From contig JAJKFJ010022659.1 of assembly GCA_027382625.1 (NCBI GenBank), positions 86,129 through 150,128 on the forward strand: a stretch of 64,000 nt of DNA. The letters run 5' to 3'. The translations under genes were made by a program, and so were the position numbers. Positions 22,484-35,198 of this stretch are shown here, piece by piece. The DNA is from Tetmemena sp. SeJ-2015 (taxonomy: Eukaryota > Ciliophora > Spirotrichea > Sporadotrichida > Oxytrichidae). Positions within the stretch are counted from its first letter, which is position 1. Every line of letters begins with the position of its first letter. The notes under the pieces were generated by a model. That model did no database searches, was not told where the DNA came from, and was given only the letters and a program-made list of their open reading frames with translations.

Positions 22484-23418
22484 TCAAACTATAATGCAGC
22501 ATGCTTAGTTTTGCCAAGGTGCAGGCTTTTTGTTATACTTCTTATAACTCTCAACCATCTTTACCTCATGAAGTGACTACTTGATGGTGGTCTTTTTCTC
22601 TCTCCTCTCATTTTCATTGAAATCTCCTGTGATTATTAAGTTACCATATCCTCCTTGAAATCCATAGCTCGAGGGGACTTCCCCATAGTCGTTTGAAGCT
22701 AGATATCTTAGGATTGGTAAAAGAAAGTGTCATCTTGCATTCCTTAATCTTGCTAAGTTGCGTCGGGTGCTTTATTTCCATCCTCCATTATACTATTTAT
22801 AAAAGGAAATCACTATTTCTCACTTCTGATTGCTCTTCCTCCTCTTGGGGTTTGGTTCCGAAAGCTGCACATGTGCATTTGCATGGAGGTGGCTATGTTT
22901 CTGTTTGCTCCCTCGTTTGCTAGTCTTATTAAGAGCTTTCAGTGATCATTATTAGACCTGCTTCTTCACCACCAACCTTAGAATCCAAAACCTAATCAAG
23001 TTTCTTAACTATATCCTTGTGCAAAGCTTACTCCATCATATTACATAAATAAGTGGATTTCCAAGTTTGGATTGCTCTGCTACTTAATTTGACTCTCCTC
23101 ATTATTTTATTATCTTTTATCTGGGATGATGAATGATGATTCTGCACTTTCTTGTGTAAAGTCTTCTGTCGGAATTTAATAATACACATATGCACATTTT
23201 TGTATTTACAAAATTTGGTCTTTGAAGGTGATATGAAATTTCTTAGAGCCCTTCTTAATTTCTTGACCAAGTCTGTCTTTTCTAAGCTGACTTAGTGATC
23301 TGTAATTTGGTGGAGTCCTCGCTACATCTCTATGAATGGAAAGTGATGTCTTCATGGAGTTCTTGATGCCTCCTCTCTTTTAATTTACGAACTAATTCGA
23401 GCAATCATTAGAAGCCAT
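22484..23418 (-). CDS. Putative prenylated (CAAX) protein of unknown function
   Basis: The protein starts MASNDCSNQFVNQKRGG and has NYRSLSQLRKDRLGQEIKKG. It continues with a Cys-rich patch (PPPCKCTCAAFGTKP) and an acidic stretch, then SYGFQGGYGNLIITGDFNE. It ends ACCIIV, a fair CAAX box (CIIV), so farnesylation or geranylgeranylation and membrane attachment are inferred. A 4-bp tandem duplication (ATAAATAA, 23045-23052) breaks the frame between NPNLEIHL and CNMMEQALHK. One or more further breaks lie near 22.69-22.80 kb. It has no GTPase motifs, so it is not a Rab or Ras. Confidence 0.6.
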
Positions 23419-24041
23419 ATCCACAATAAATAATAAGAGCTTGTATATTTGTATGTTTTTATGTGTGTATTTATGATGCACAAAAGACTTAGAAGTTTGC
23501 TTTGTAAGTTTGTAGTTGCCTCTCAAGTTAAGATCTTGATCTGAAATGTTTGACTAAGTGTCCACGTTTTAATTCTGTAGTGCGCTTAGTGAATCATTTT
23601 AATTCAAGAGACGGATCTGCAAATTCCTTTTTGGTTATTCTATCTCTCGCTTTCAACCTTTATCAAAGTCTAAAATTTACAAAATGCCAGTAACTATATC
23701 TTTGATTTAAAACTGGTTTATTTCTTAAAACTTAATTTTCTTTATTATAAACTATAAATGATCAAGAAAGTGGCCACCTTGGTGAGTAAGAGAATCTTAA
23801 TTGCGTTCACTCTCCTAGTAATCGTAGGCTTGAAAGTCCTTGAATTGATTTTGATTGCATTAATTTGCAAAAGAGGGTGACTAATTGAAGGTCTGTTCCT
23901 TGAGTGAAAGTTTGGTAGTCATTATTTGATTATAAATAGCCATTGCCCCAGGATTTTAAACTTATGATTTCAATCATATGCTGCTACTACTATGAGTGAT
24001 TTATTAAAAGCTAGGAGTTAAAATAAATTTGAAAACAAAAT
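23419..24041 (+). other. Intergenic with a 40-codon membrane ORF
   Basis: Mostly AT-rich and featureless. An ORF at 23758-23880 reads MIKKVATLVSKRILIAFTLL and continues as one hydrophobic helix before TGA. It could be a tiny membrane protein, but nothing else supports it. Confidence 0.3.
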
Positions 24042-25080
24042 ATGAAACCAAGCAGACCACCTACTGCTGCTAAGCCAGGACCCTCTAGAGCAAATTTAGA
24101 CGTACTCAGTCCGAAGCAACATGCTTTGTAAGTTATTTCCCTTTTATCGAAGATTTCAAAAACTTACTCTAAGGTTTATATTCATGAATGTGTTATAGGA
24201 AGACGAATCAGCAGAGGAGAGAGGAGGCAAAGAGAGCTAGTTCCTCAATCAATTACAGACAGTCAAATAAGATCCTCATCAAACAAATTCAAAATGAGGT
24301 ACAAACTACTTAAGCTCAGAAGGCCAGAGGAAGCGGAAGATGCAAATGGTAAGTCACACTCATCGACACATTGACTAACTTATTTTGAGATATCTCTTAC
24401 TGAAGACTGAAAATTTTATAGGAGAGCTGTTTAAGATGTAACGATTCAAGACCATCCCCTCAAAGCTCAAAGACTAGATTTAAAAGGAAAAGACTCAAGG
24501 CAAGGAGTATGAACTCAGTCTCAAAGTAGAAAAAGAAAATCTGCAGAAGATGATTCAAGATAACTATAAACAAACTCATTCAAGTTAAAAGACATCCTTA
24601 TATTTTAAGATAAAGAGTTCATAAAGAGAAATTTAAAGCAAGTCTAGAATTTGAGCAGAGAAACTCATTAATTTAGATCCCTTGAGGAGAAATTCTAGAG
24701 AAGTGAGAAGTTAAAGCAGGAGAGCAAAAAACCTGGTTAGATACCATAGTATCTCCAAAGCTTCAAGGAACAAGAAAAATTGGAGCAGCAATAAACGTAA
24801 ACTTAATTATAGCATATTTCAACTCACTTTTAGATTGAGAGAGATTGAAATGAATAAAAGACCTCCCGGTACTAGAATACTCTAGGAGAGTGAGCAAGAA
24901 AATCTACTCACCTACCTTCTTCAATAAGAAAGGAATCTGCAAAATCAAATCGAGAAAGTCTGTATCTCTCATCAGACTGAGAGGGCCAAGAATGAGTACA
25001 AAGGAATAGAAGCTGAGATTAAGAAGATTCAAGAGTCCATCAAACTATTGCAGAGAAAGAAGTTTATTGTTAAGGATTGA
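24042..25080 (+). CDS. Coiled-coil protein
   Basis: The first exon reads MKPSRPPTAAKPGPSRANLD and ends at a GT donor at 24123. Later parts are highly charged and helical (LKLRRPEEAEDANGELFKMQ; GKEYELSLKVEKENLQKMIQ; KEQEKLEQQQTLREIEMNKR; ERAKNEYKGIEAEIKKIQES). It ends LLQRKKFIVKD and TGA 25078-25080. Introns include about 24351-24420 and 24797-24833. One frame break near 24.3 kb is unresolved. Pro/Arg-rich tips followed by coiled coil are seen in some ciliary proteins, but I cannot assign it. Confidence 0.6.
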
Positions 25081-25154
25081 TTATGAATATGACAATTTTC
25101 ATTTGCTTGGAAGAACAACTTTTTGGATTGATCTTTAGTAAAATATTTTCTAAA

Positions 25155-26216
25155 ATGGATTAAGAAGTTGCGTTGTAAATTGTCAAGTAGATAAAAGATT
25201 AATCTCCACTGAACTAACTTTGTGCTGATTGTTGCCTCCCTATTCAGCTTGACTAAAGTCCCTCTCGTTAGAAAAGTATTGACCCTCCTCGCATTGAATG
25301 GGTGTGTACAAAATTTTGCGTCTTCCTCTGCTCTGAATGCGCTGGCCTTCACAGAAAGCTAGGCAGGAACTATTCAGAAATCAAGACTTTGAAATTCGTA
25401 TCACCTTATCAGAGCCAGGCTTGGGATGAAAGGGAACTGAGAATGCTTACTCTGACTGAAGGAAATGTAGGCTTCCGAGATTTCATGCTCCCTTACAATA
25501 TAAGCTTCGATGGGATGGAAAAGTACAAGACCAAGGCAGCTTTTCTGTACCTTAACGAAGTCAGTAAGGTGAAAGGGATTAATCTTAATTTTAGATAAAT
25601 AGAAAACTGAACAGAGCTTTGAATTAGGCCACTTCACCCCAGTATGATGAATTCTCGCTCATGATAGATAGCTTGACAATTGATGAAGCCAAGTAGAGGA
25701 TGTTCGCAAATTCAGTGGATGATCAAAGACTGGAGGAGTTCGAAGACTCGGAAACTGTCTCAACTAAGATTGAGTTTGACTCAGCCATAGAAACTAAGAA
25801 AAGAAGAGTTCATGTGATGATCTTAGATCCATATGAATACAGCTAGGATTTATAAATGCTTCAATTATTTGAATTAAATTTAAAAAAATGTTAGGATCAT
25901 AGTCAAGCCTAGCTCAATGATTGCGAGCCTGATGAAGATTAAACCACATTTCTTTTATAGAATTAAGCAATATCTTTTGAATCTTTTCAAGAAGTTTAAC
26001 TCTAATAGTTTTTACTTACAAGAATTTAACTTATTTTATCTTTAACAGTTCAATGAATTAGATTTCGTTCAAGTAGGCTTCCTTAAGAAAAAGTAAGCTA
26101 AAATTTAAGTCTAATCTCTATCTAGCTCTTCTCGGGGCAAAACAGTAAAGATTTTGAACAATCCAGACTTTGAAAACGGTGGAGTAACTTTTACCCTCAA
26201 GAGGCTCTTGCATTGA
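25155..26216 (+). CDS. ArfGAP-domain protein
   Basis: The N-terminal zinc finger is clear: LCADCCLP, then WVCTKFCVFLCSECAGLHRKLG, with two CxxC pairs and the HRxLG that follows in ArfGAPs. The usual catalytic Arg is taken by the R of HRKLG. The domain continues SEIKTLKFV and AWDERELRMLTLTEGN. It would speed GTP hydrolysis by Arf GTPases in vesicle traffic. Downstream is an acidic region (VDDQRLEEFEDSETVSTKIE) and a C-terminal basic part (ELDFVQVGFLKKKQAKI). Introns lie at about 25563-25595 and 25998-26049. The linker between the two CxxC pairs is long for the family. The stop is TGA 26214-26216. Confidence 0.85.
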
Positions 26217-26458
26217 AATCCTAAAAGCAAACTCCCTCAAAAAGTGTGCTCACCCCACCCACTGCACAATAACTCAGCCAGATTCTAAACTAAAATTCTT
26301 CTCTCAGGCAGTAATAGAGTCTGGATTCATAGCTTATTAATTTTATAGATCAGGTCTTTATAAACACTTGAATTAAAAAAAGATAAGGTGTGCAATTTAT
26401 CAAAAAATATTGCAAATTTATTAAAAACACAACAAGATAATTATTTTTAGTATCCTCA

Positions 26459-26654
26459 ATGAATTTATTTAAAGCAGGATAGTTAGCGTTAGATGCAGTA
26501 AAGTTCCTCAGGTAGTGCATTTTTCGGAGATATAATAAGTAAAACTAAGACTACAGTTGAGGGTCTAAAAAAGATGGAATTAAATTAGAGCGTAAAAGAC
26601 ATTGAGAAGTCTATGGTTTCTAAAGGTAGGGAGCTCTTCTCCAAGTTCTTCTGA
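26459..26654 (+). CDS. Small protein, 60 residues
   Basis: After removal of a 13-bp IES a complete ORF reads MNLFKAGQLALDAGSAFFGD and ends SMVSKGRELFSKFF. It is amphipathic and Gly/Ala-rich in the first half. I do not recognise it. It has its own start and stop and about 150-240 bp of flank on each side, fitting a small gene. Confidence 0.5.
26496..26508. other. IES, 13 bp, pointer CAG
   Basis: CAG at 26496 and 26509. Removal joins QLALDAG to SAFFGDIISK. Confidence 0.6.
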
Positions 26655-26804
26655 TTTAATTTCTTACACTTTATAAAAAAGCAATAATAGTAATATCCAT
26701 CTAAATAGAATAGTAGGCAAAGTATGAAACTAGTGCCTTTGTTTATTTATAAATTAATTGAGAATAAATTATTTACGAGATATTTCTCACACTCTACACT
26801 TATA

Positions 26805-28822
26805 ATGGCTAATATGAATAACTTGACAATTAAGAGCACCCTCAGCAGATAAAAGATAGATTCAAACTCACTCATCGGTCTCTTTGGCCCTGAGGATAGT
26901 TAAATCTTATTGCAGTTATTTTTATTTTAGTGTGTTGACTTACCAGACTCTTAAGAAATTCGAAGCTTAACTTAAAAGACAGGAGGAGGATTTAATAAGA
27001 AAGCATAATTAATCTCTCGCTCTCAAAGAAAGCTCTGCAGATAGGGGACAGAAGTAACTAGACTCAGTTTTAGCAATTATCCAAAGTCCTGCTCCTAAAA
27101 ATTTCGACCAGCAATCCTTAAACAAGCCACTCAGCACAATTAAGGGCAAAGCTTCAAGTAATACTATCTTAATTTGAATTGAATTTACACTAGTAAGTAA
27201 TTCAGTAATATCCTAGCATACATTATCGCAAGAGAGATCCTCTCACAGGAAAGTTGCACCCAAGATAGACTTAGCCACTGCACTCGATCTAAATGATGTT
27301 CTGCCTGCTTCCAAAAATCTTTCGCAAATTTATTTTATATAAAGTAGACAACAACCACTTTTGAGCCATCAGAGTCACAGCACAAATAAACTGTCAAATA
27401 ATACATTAGGTGCTGTAAAGAACTGGAAGCCTAAGCTTTTCAACACCACTTCATCAAGTTACTTGCTCTAAGAGTAGACTTAAGAAATTACATTTGCATT
27501 TTAATTTTTATTAGACTAACTAAATATCTTAGGGAAAGGGAAGGATATAGGATTATTTTACCACGAATTTGACATCGAAGTTCGAAAATGTAGTCGATTT
27601 AAACCAGCAAGAGGTAGATGAGTATTTCCTAAAACGCAAGCTATAGTAGGGTGTCTTGTCTCCTCATTAAATTAGGCACTGTGAACACTCATCTCAAGAG
27701 AAAAGGAAAAGTCTTTTCAGTAGTGAGTGTAGAGCTTGCAAGAAGAAGTCAAGCCTCAATAATAGAGAATTCTAACCGTTTATAGAGGAAAGAGACAGTA
27801 TGGGCAAACTCTTTGGAGTTGAATAAAAGCTATTTCATGTTAAAATATATAAATACGAGAACAGCAAAAACGTATCTCTTACTTCTTTAAATTGAAAAAT
27901 TTATCCTTGCCATCACTTAATCAGACTTAGAGGTTTCTGGACAAGATGAAAAGATAGCAAAACAAGACGGGAAAGATAGATCCCATGCTTAAGCTAGATT
28001 CTTGCTACGAAAATAAGCAAAGCTTGATCTCCAATATGGATAGGAACAGGTCCTTGGTGAGTGCAATATCCTAGCATGAAGATAACACTTTGATATTTGA
28101 TGAACCCGCACAGTTAAGTTAAATCAAACAGCAAAGAAGATAGAGTAGAATGCTTATTAGGAACTCTCGGGATGATCATAATTAAGAGGATACCTTGTAT
28201 CATTCTCATCTGGAAAATACGCAAAATAAGAATCCTTCAAGAACTCTATCAAGGAAGTAACTGTCCATTGAAAAAAGTGTCTATGGGAATAAAGAAGCAC
28301 CAGTTAATTCCAAAAATGTTGACTAGTTTAAGACCAGGTTTGATCTTGAGAGGCAGCGAAGCATGAATAGATCAGACTCACAGGGATCTCTGAACTTTGG
28401 TAAATTTAGGCTCCACGAATAACAAATAGATAGCAACTCCAAACATAAATATTTTGTATTATTCGGGAGGTTAAGATCACTTTGGATCTCACTATTAAAC
28501 AAACACGTCATCTATGTTTGACATGAAATAGTATTCGCAGTAACTCATTAACAAAATCGGTGGTCAAAGATCTGTACTAATGAGCAGCAGTTCATAATAC
28601 TAACTGGGCATCCCTTCTGTAATAGAAGAGGCAACTGATGGTAAGCCCTCAAGTGCAAGGGAGAATAAAGTAAAGATGAAGAACATGATTAACAATTACT
28701 ACAATTAGCAGTAGAAGTTAGTGATTTAATTTTATGTCCACTGCTAATATCAGGGCGGTTCCTTTTCCAAATCTCAAAAATTTCATAGGAGAGTCCATCC
28801 AAAAAAGAGCTCAAGATCATGA
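26805..28822 (+). CDS. Ser/Asn/Lys-rich protein of unknown function
   Basis: The gene starts MANMNNLTIKSTLSRQKIDS and has charged stretches (LKKFEAQLKRQEEDLIRKHN; ENVVDLNQQEVDEYFLKRKL). It also has a run of cysteines and histidines (SPHQIRHCEHSSQEKR; SSECRACKKKSS), a long basic and Ser-rich region and a C-terminus reading GGSFSKSQKFHRRVHPKKSS. IESs at 26897 and 27156 are well supported; further breaks are near 27.5, 27.9 and 28.45 kb (the last a 4-bp ATAA). No domain was recognised. Confidence 0.55.
26897..26927. other. IES, 31 bp, pointer TAGT
   Basis: TAGT at 26897 and 26928. Removal joins GLFGPEDS to VLTYQTLKKF. The segment ends TTTTAG and so mimics an intron, but the GT-AG splice gives a TGA. 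Confidence 0.72.
27156..27194. other. IES, 39 bp, pointer AAGTAAT
   Basis: The 7-bp pointer lies at 27156 and 27195. The segment contains an in-frame TGA. Removal joins KGKASSN to SVISQHTLSQER. Confidence 0.8.
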
Positions 28823-28864
28823 TTTAATTTTTCTCTTCACCATGTTTTTTTTGTTCATGGAGAG

Positions 28865-31800
28865 ATGTCTGATAACTTATTCACTCTAAAATATGACCTT
28901 TCATCTTTGAAGACTGAACTTGCTCATCAGAAAGCCTCTAAATTCAAAGTTTCCTCTGCTGGAAATAACATAAGTGCTGCTAAATTTATGGCTATGAAGT
29001 CTGCTGCTTCTAAGGCTTCTCTTTTGCCAAAATAGTCACTTCAAAACAAGCTCTAATACTTCTCGTCATCACCAGATCGTAACCAAACAGCTTAATTAGG
29101 CAGAAATCAGACAAAAAGAGCGCCTACTTGGCTTTTAAAGACAGAAGAGAGGGTGGCTTTATCATGTTTCACGAAGACAAAAAGAAAGAGAAGGATCTCT
29201 AGAAACTGTAGTCTGCTTAAAGCATTCAACTACACCCAGAGTTGAAAGCTGTCTCCTCTGAAAAGCTCCTTAAAATGGCTAGTTCAAAGTTAGTAGGCTA
29301 CTTGAATAAAAACGATCAGAACTTAAAGAAAGAAAACGAGAAGGTTAAAAATTTACTAAAGGAGAATCATCATGAGTTTCATAAGAGAGAGAATCAGTAG
29401 GGACTGTCGTCAGTGGCACTAGAGAGGCCAGGAGATGAGAGAAACAAGATAAAGGGACTCATCATAGATCTAAGAGCGAATATATGCAGGATCAATTTAT
29501 GAGTAGAAATAAAGGTGTAGGACAATTTTAGAGTTTATTTGAAACAACAGCAAATGATTTCTTTGAATTTTCTCTTCAAATATAAAGTTTTAAATTTGAA
29601 ATAAGAAAATATTAAATTTGAAATGGATTAAACGAACTCGTAAACAAAGAATTTTAGCTCAAGACTTCAAATGAACATCTCGCACTCACTTGCCACAGAT
29701 GCCACACAAGATCAGATGGAAACTCCTCGACAGGATCAGTATCAAACTAAGGGGCTTATTTTGAGTGGAGGAACAAATAGCAACATGGCTAGTGGCCAGA
29801 GGTATAGCAGAGATAATCCTTAAATCAAAGACACCCCTGTTTTTGCAGGATTACACTCTTAGTCCTAGTCCTATGCCACTCAGTCAAATTTCAAGCATGG
29901 TAGTAGAGTGGGTTACTCAGGAAGTGTGGACAATTAGGAGAGCAGTAATAAGGTTGAGAGTGGCAAATACCACCAGAGACATTAATTTAATGAAGGAGAG
30001 AATGCTCTTTAAAGAGATGGCAATTACATTCCATGGCCCTAATAAGCACATATAATTCAATCCTCCCGAATAAGAAAGCTCTTTGAATAACTCTCAGATT
30101 GAAAGTATGAACTAAGTCAGATTTTTTTTTGGGGAATAAATTATTTATCTAACACTAGTTTTAACAACTCTAGAATCCATTAGGGAAATGAATCACACTT
30201 ATTGGAGCAAGTTATGAACATATCCCAAGGAATAGATTAAAGTCCTCCCTAGTTTGATTTATCACTCCTTCGTTAAGAAAATTAAAACTCCTTGCATCAA
30301 AGCAGTACTCCGATTTAATAGGATAAGAAAACTCTAATGAACTTTACTTTGGAAAAGGAGTCCATAGTTCATCTTAGAATCCTTCTTTGCTTCCTCTAAA
30401 TCATGCAAGGTCTTCCTTAGGCCAGACTGTAAAATTATTCTCACCACTTGAGTAGTCATCTGCAGGCTCTTAAGGCAATTTGAACAAAGAGAGCTAAAAT
30501 CTGTACTAAATTTGCAAAACTTAAATGAGTACGACCTAGAGGAGTTTTGAAGTCTACTAACTCAGCTGTGTCAGACTATAACTTCCTTTTCGAGAATATT
30601 GACCAGCAACTGTAAAATAACACCTAGCTTATGGCTGAGGAAATCCAAAAGAATATGCCTGACTACCTTATGAATACTAACTCCTCTATCGAATAACAGT
30701 AGTTGCAACAACATTAGCAACAATAATAATAATAATTTGGTGATAAATAGCAACATCATATTTCCAAGTAAACTTACCATGATGACAAGAACAGGTCTAA
30801 GAGGTAATGATTTGCAACTTGAGGCTATTTTAAAGCAATAAAGTGAAGCCAACATACCCATGCATCTCAAGAATAAAGCAAGCAACTCTAGCTTAGAAAG
30901 TAGTTTCAACAGGAGTATGAAGGACAATCGAGATATGCCTAGACTAATGACTACTCAAAATAGCAATAGTGCTAATCAACCTACCAAAATTCGCAACACA
31001 AGAGAGGAAAGATAAAACACCAACTAGGTCAATACTAACTATCAAAGTGAGGAGTAGAAAAATTACAAGTCTTGTAGAAAGGTCAAGGTCCAGAGAAAAT
31101 GTTTCCCACCATTAAAATCACTAGCAGATGAACTTAGATGTTGCCAATGATAATCGGAATATGATATAGTAGAGACTTCAACAGTATTTGTTATCTTTAT
31201 TAATATAGCACTTGAATACAAGTGGAGTAGGAGTACTTGAGATAAGTGGAGCAAACATGAGCAGCTAAATAGATATCACTGACATGAGTGAAGGAGAGAT
31301 AGTATCTATTGAGGATACTTATAGAGAAACCAATGCAGCTTATAAGAAGTCTATGGACTCTTCTGTAGAGGGAAGCAGTCTTAATAATTCTAATTCGAGA
31401 GGGAATAATTCAGGTATTATAGGCTAGTAATAGCAGACGAATTCCTAATACAGTAATCCATAAAACCAAAGCATGGCCAAGGTGAATAAGTCCATGACAA
31501 TTATTGAAGAAGAGGACTATGAGGAGAGCGAGATATTCAATTAAGTTAACAACAGCACTAATCAAAACTTTTTCAGCTAAAGCAGCTTGAAGATACAAAA
31601 ATTGTTCCTTTGATTGTATTTGTATATTTTAGATGAACACTCTCAAGAAATCTACCTCTTCAAATTTGAACAGAACAGGCCAAAATAAAAACAACCTTCT
31701 CACTCAGTCAAATAAGTCTTACAGCAATATCAGTCATGGAAATATAGCCTAGTTGGATGAATCTAGTAGAAGCTTGAATATCAAGGGAGCTCAGAATAAC

Positions 31801-34800
31801 AATTATCATTTGAGGGACTCTTATGAAACTTTTGGCGGGTAGGGACAAAATAGACAAGTACTTTAGTTTCAAATTAATTTGAAATATTTGTTGTAGTACT
31901 CTAAGTTTAGAAGCATACCCTGTCTCCAATAAGCGACCTCCAAGACTCAAACTATTATGAATAAGCAAACGATGATCAAAGTGAATCTTTTAAGTTGATT
32001 CATGGCCAATTTTCCCAGAATGCCTCCTTTAAAGATTAAGGCAGATATGAGCAACATTTTTAAAACAGGACTGCCTCTGCTACGTATTTTTCTGAAAATC
32101 AGCCCTCTCATCATCTCAATTAACAGAACATCAATTAGCAAAACTTGGTGGGGCTGTTTCTCACTAGAAAAATTTCAGTTAGGGAAATGCAGGCTATGGA
32201 TTTAACTATAGCGAGGTAAATACTAATGGAGGCCCGACTGCGGCTGGAACCATAGACGGAGGAGACTAATCAAAGACTGTAACTCTCAGATCACCTTTGT
32301 AACAAAACACCCTCAATCAAACGAATGAGAGTAACGTAAGCACTCTTACTCATCCTCATATGCATATTTACTTTATTGATGCAAGATGTTGACACATCCA
32401 TAACCAGCATGGAAAGAGAGTGCTTTACCAATTTCAAAATATCACAATCGAGGATGATGACAAAGTGAATGAAAATGAGTTGAATTAGAACAATTCATCA
32501 ATGATCCATGATCAACTGCTGAAATAGTAAAACACCTCCAACTCAAATACCAAGTAAACAACTGTAAATACATCTACTGTTCATGCTTAGAATACGTCTT
32601 TGAGACATGTCAGTCTGACGGGAAGAGCTAAAAATGAAGACAACAGTTTGCAAGAAGGAACTTCATTATTGTTAACTAAAGAAATCATTAGAATCGACCT
32701 TAATCCTAGGAAACTCAGTAGACCTTCAATCCTGCCATTAACAATCAGCACCTCAACAATAATTTAGAGTAATGAATTTTCATGTTTGCTTTTAAAATAT
32801 AGGAGCTGGAGGGAGCAACTATCTTCACAGTTATCAAAACAGTCTGGGATAAGGCTTTAACACTAATTCTTTGAGTCTGAGCAGTAGGTCTACCAAAAAC
32901 TTACAGCCAGTTGACTTTGCCCATGATTCACGAGAAGAAAAAGCCTCAATAATTCAGAATAACTTGCAAGGGCAGAGAAGTGCTTCTACTTCTATCCTTT
33001 AATCATTTTTAATTAGATGAATTTTATAGTATTTGCTTAAATTGATAACATCAAAGAGCCACACGGCGAGGAGAAGAGTTCGATAGAAAGTATGCTAAAG
33101 AAATATCAGTAGAAGTATAAGAAGCAGAAAGAGTAATCTTAGAAGCTAACTGCCGACTTCTAGAACAAATCAGCATCTGGTACCAATCTGCTTAGATGTG
33201 ATGATTATTATTTGAAGAATTATTATTTACTAATGAGGACGACGAAGAGGAAGAAGATGAGGAGGACGATTCCATAGTGTAAAAAGGGTACTAAAGTGAG
33301 GGAGGTAAGGCGCTCAAGGAAATATCCTAAAACAGCCAGAAACAGCATAGAGATGAAAAAGAGGAGCAGAAAAACTTCCACAAGCAGAGCTAGAGATTAT
33401 GAAAATTAGGAAGATGATGCTACTGTAAACAGGAGCTACATAGTTTCAAAGAGAGAAAATTAACTGCCAAAACCCAAACACACTACAAAAGCAATATAAA
33501 TTGAGGATTATGTATTAAAGTGACTGACTATGAGAGACACCAGTAGATAGAAAGCATGAAGAAATTACTTTCAGCCAAGGACAGGGAATTGCAAGCATAT
33601 ATAAAGCATATCTCTGATCTAGAAGAGTTAGTAAAGGTTACTGAAAATTAGAAGCTGAAGTTGGAAAAGCACATGCTTACCAACTAGCTCTAATATGATC
33701 AGCAGTTGCAAGCAATCCATTCAGCCCACAACAAAGAGTTGAAGGCAAAGTAAAACGAGTGTGAACTTATGAAGATCAAACTTGAGGAGCAGCACTAACT
33801 TTTTGATTCTAAGATGGAGAATCAGAGGGAGCGACTTAAGCGAGTAGAAAAGACTGTTATGAAAGAGTTGAGAAGGAGTATTCAAAAAAAATAATTTAAT
33901 CACTATTTAATTTTATTCAGTTGTTCTGACTGAAAAGGACTAAATAATTACAGATTTGGAGTAGAAGTGTCTGCAGTTAGAGCACGATCTGAGGATGCTT
34001 AGAGAGGAGAGACAGAGAGAAAGAGTGGCCTTGGAAATGAATGCGGACGAACAGAAGACAAGAGAGAGACAAAGACTTTTAGAGGAGAAGGAGCAACTTA
34101 GATACAGAACTCATCAAGAAACTGAGAAGGAGGTAAAGAAGTTGCGAGAGAGGATACAACAAGAGTACCACTTCAAATATGCTCAACTTGAGAGCAAGTA
34201 CAAACAAAAGCTAACTCAGCTGGAGTCAATCACAATTCAAATAAGAGTGAAGAACTTTGTGATTTTAATCTAATGAATGTATAAGTAGTCTCAGAGTGAA
34301 TTCATCAATGAGAAGAAGTCTGAGTTTGAGTAGCTAAGAGAACGAGAACTATCTAGATTTGAGGAGGAGAAACTTCTTAACCATGCTTAAACGACTCAAC
34401 TTGTCTATGAAGATGTTTCAAGAGCCCTGATTGATCAAAACAAGAAGGAGGAAAGACAGAAGGTTGAGCGAGCCAGGGAGCAAGTAAGGAGAGAGATGGA
34501 AGATAGACTCAGGAAGAGCGAGGCTCACTTCAGCATGCAACTTGCCCAAGAGAGGAAAGATAAAGGCAAGATAGAACTTAAGAACGCCTAACTAGACTTC
34601 TTATATCTTTTTAGAAGCTCAATTGTATGAGTTACAGGAGAGACTTAGAGTAAATGAATAGGATAAGGAAAATACTCAAAAGACTGCTAATACCACATCA
34701 GACAACAAGGAACTCATGAACAAACTTAAAAAACTCAATAAGACTCTTCCCTTTAAATGATATAGAATGAACTTAGATCTAAATATTATGATATATCTTA

Positions 34801-34850
34801 CTTACCTTTTCGTTTTAGCGAAATTTTTACATCAGAGAGCAAAAGAAAAT
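28865..34850 (+). CDS. Very long low-complexity and coiled-coil protein
   Basis: I read this as one gene of about 6 kb, since the ORF ending at 29621 and the ORF starting at 29623 are joined in frame by removal of a 22-bp segment with a 13-bp pointer. The N-terminus is MSDNLFTLKYDLSSLKTELA. The middle 3 kb is Ser/Asn/Gln-rich (poly-Q near 30.7 kb). The last third is strongly coiled coil (KKLLSAKDRELQAYIKHISD; MLREERQRERVALEMNADEQ; RERIQQEYHFKYAQLESKYK). A GA duplication at 29147-29151 breaks the frame. Many other breaks are unresolved, and the 3' end (34.76-34.91 kb) is uncertain. The architecture suits a basal-body or cortical scaffold, by composition only. Confidence 0.55.
29590..29611. other. 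IES, 22 bp, pointer TTAAATTTGAAAT (13 bp)
   Basis: The 13-bp repeat lies at 29590 and 29612, the longest pointer I found. Removal fuses two ORFs in frame across a TGA. Confidence 0.8.
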
Positions 34851-35198
34851 GAGGTGAATTTTCAGTTAAAAATACAAATAAACTCAAATAACTTAAGAGA
34901 TTACCCACTGACCCCTTCTCGTTTTTTTCTCAGAAATTTAAAAATAAATTTAATGATCAGAAATTTTTGAATAAAGTTAACTCGTATTAGTATTAGCAAT
35001 AGGCTGATTGTGTCTCTACTCTATTTCCGCACATTCTTCTTCTCTAGCTTTTCGTAAACTTTTAGATCTTCAAAGGCTAGGAAAAGAGTTTAGAGCACGT
35101 TTCAGCCTTCCCACTCTTTGCAGTGGGGTTTTGCAACTCATTCCTTACAAAGAAGAAGTTGCTACTTTACCGCTCAGCCATCGATGTCCATATCATCC
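34851..35198. other. Intergenic, unresolved
   Basis: The sequence carries scattered open frames on both strands but none that looks like protein. A tRNA-like D-arm on the minus strand near 35.1 kb is discussed under rejected items. Confidence 0.35.

Noticed and set aside
35085..35170. tRNA-like sequence on the minus strand (GGCTGAGCGGTAAAG, like a D-arm)
   Set aside because: No T-arm with a TTCRA loop, and no acceptor stem pairs at the right distance.
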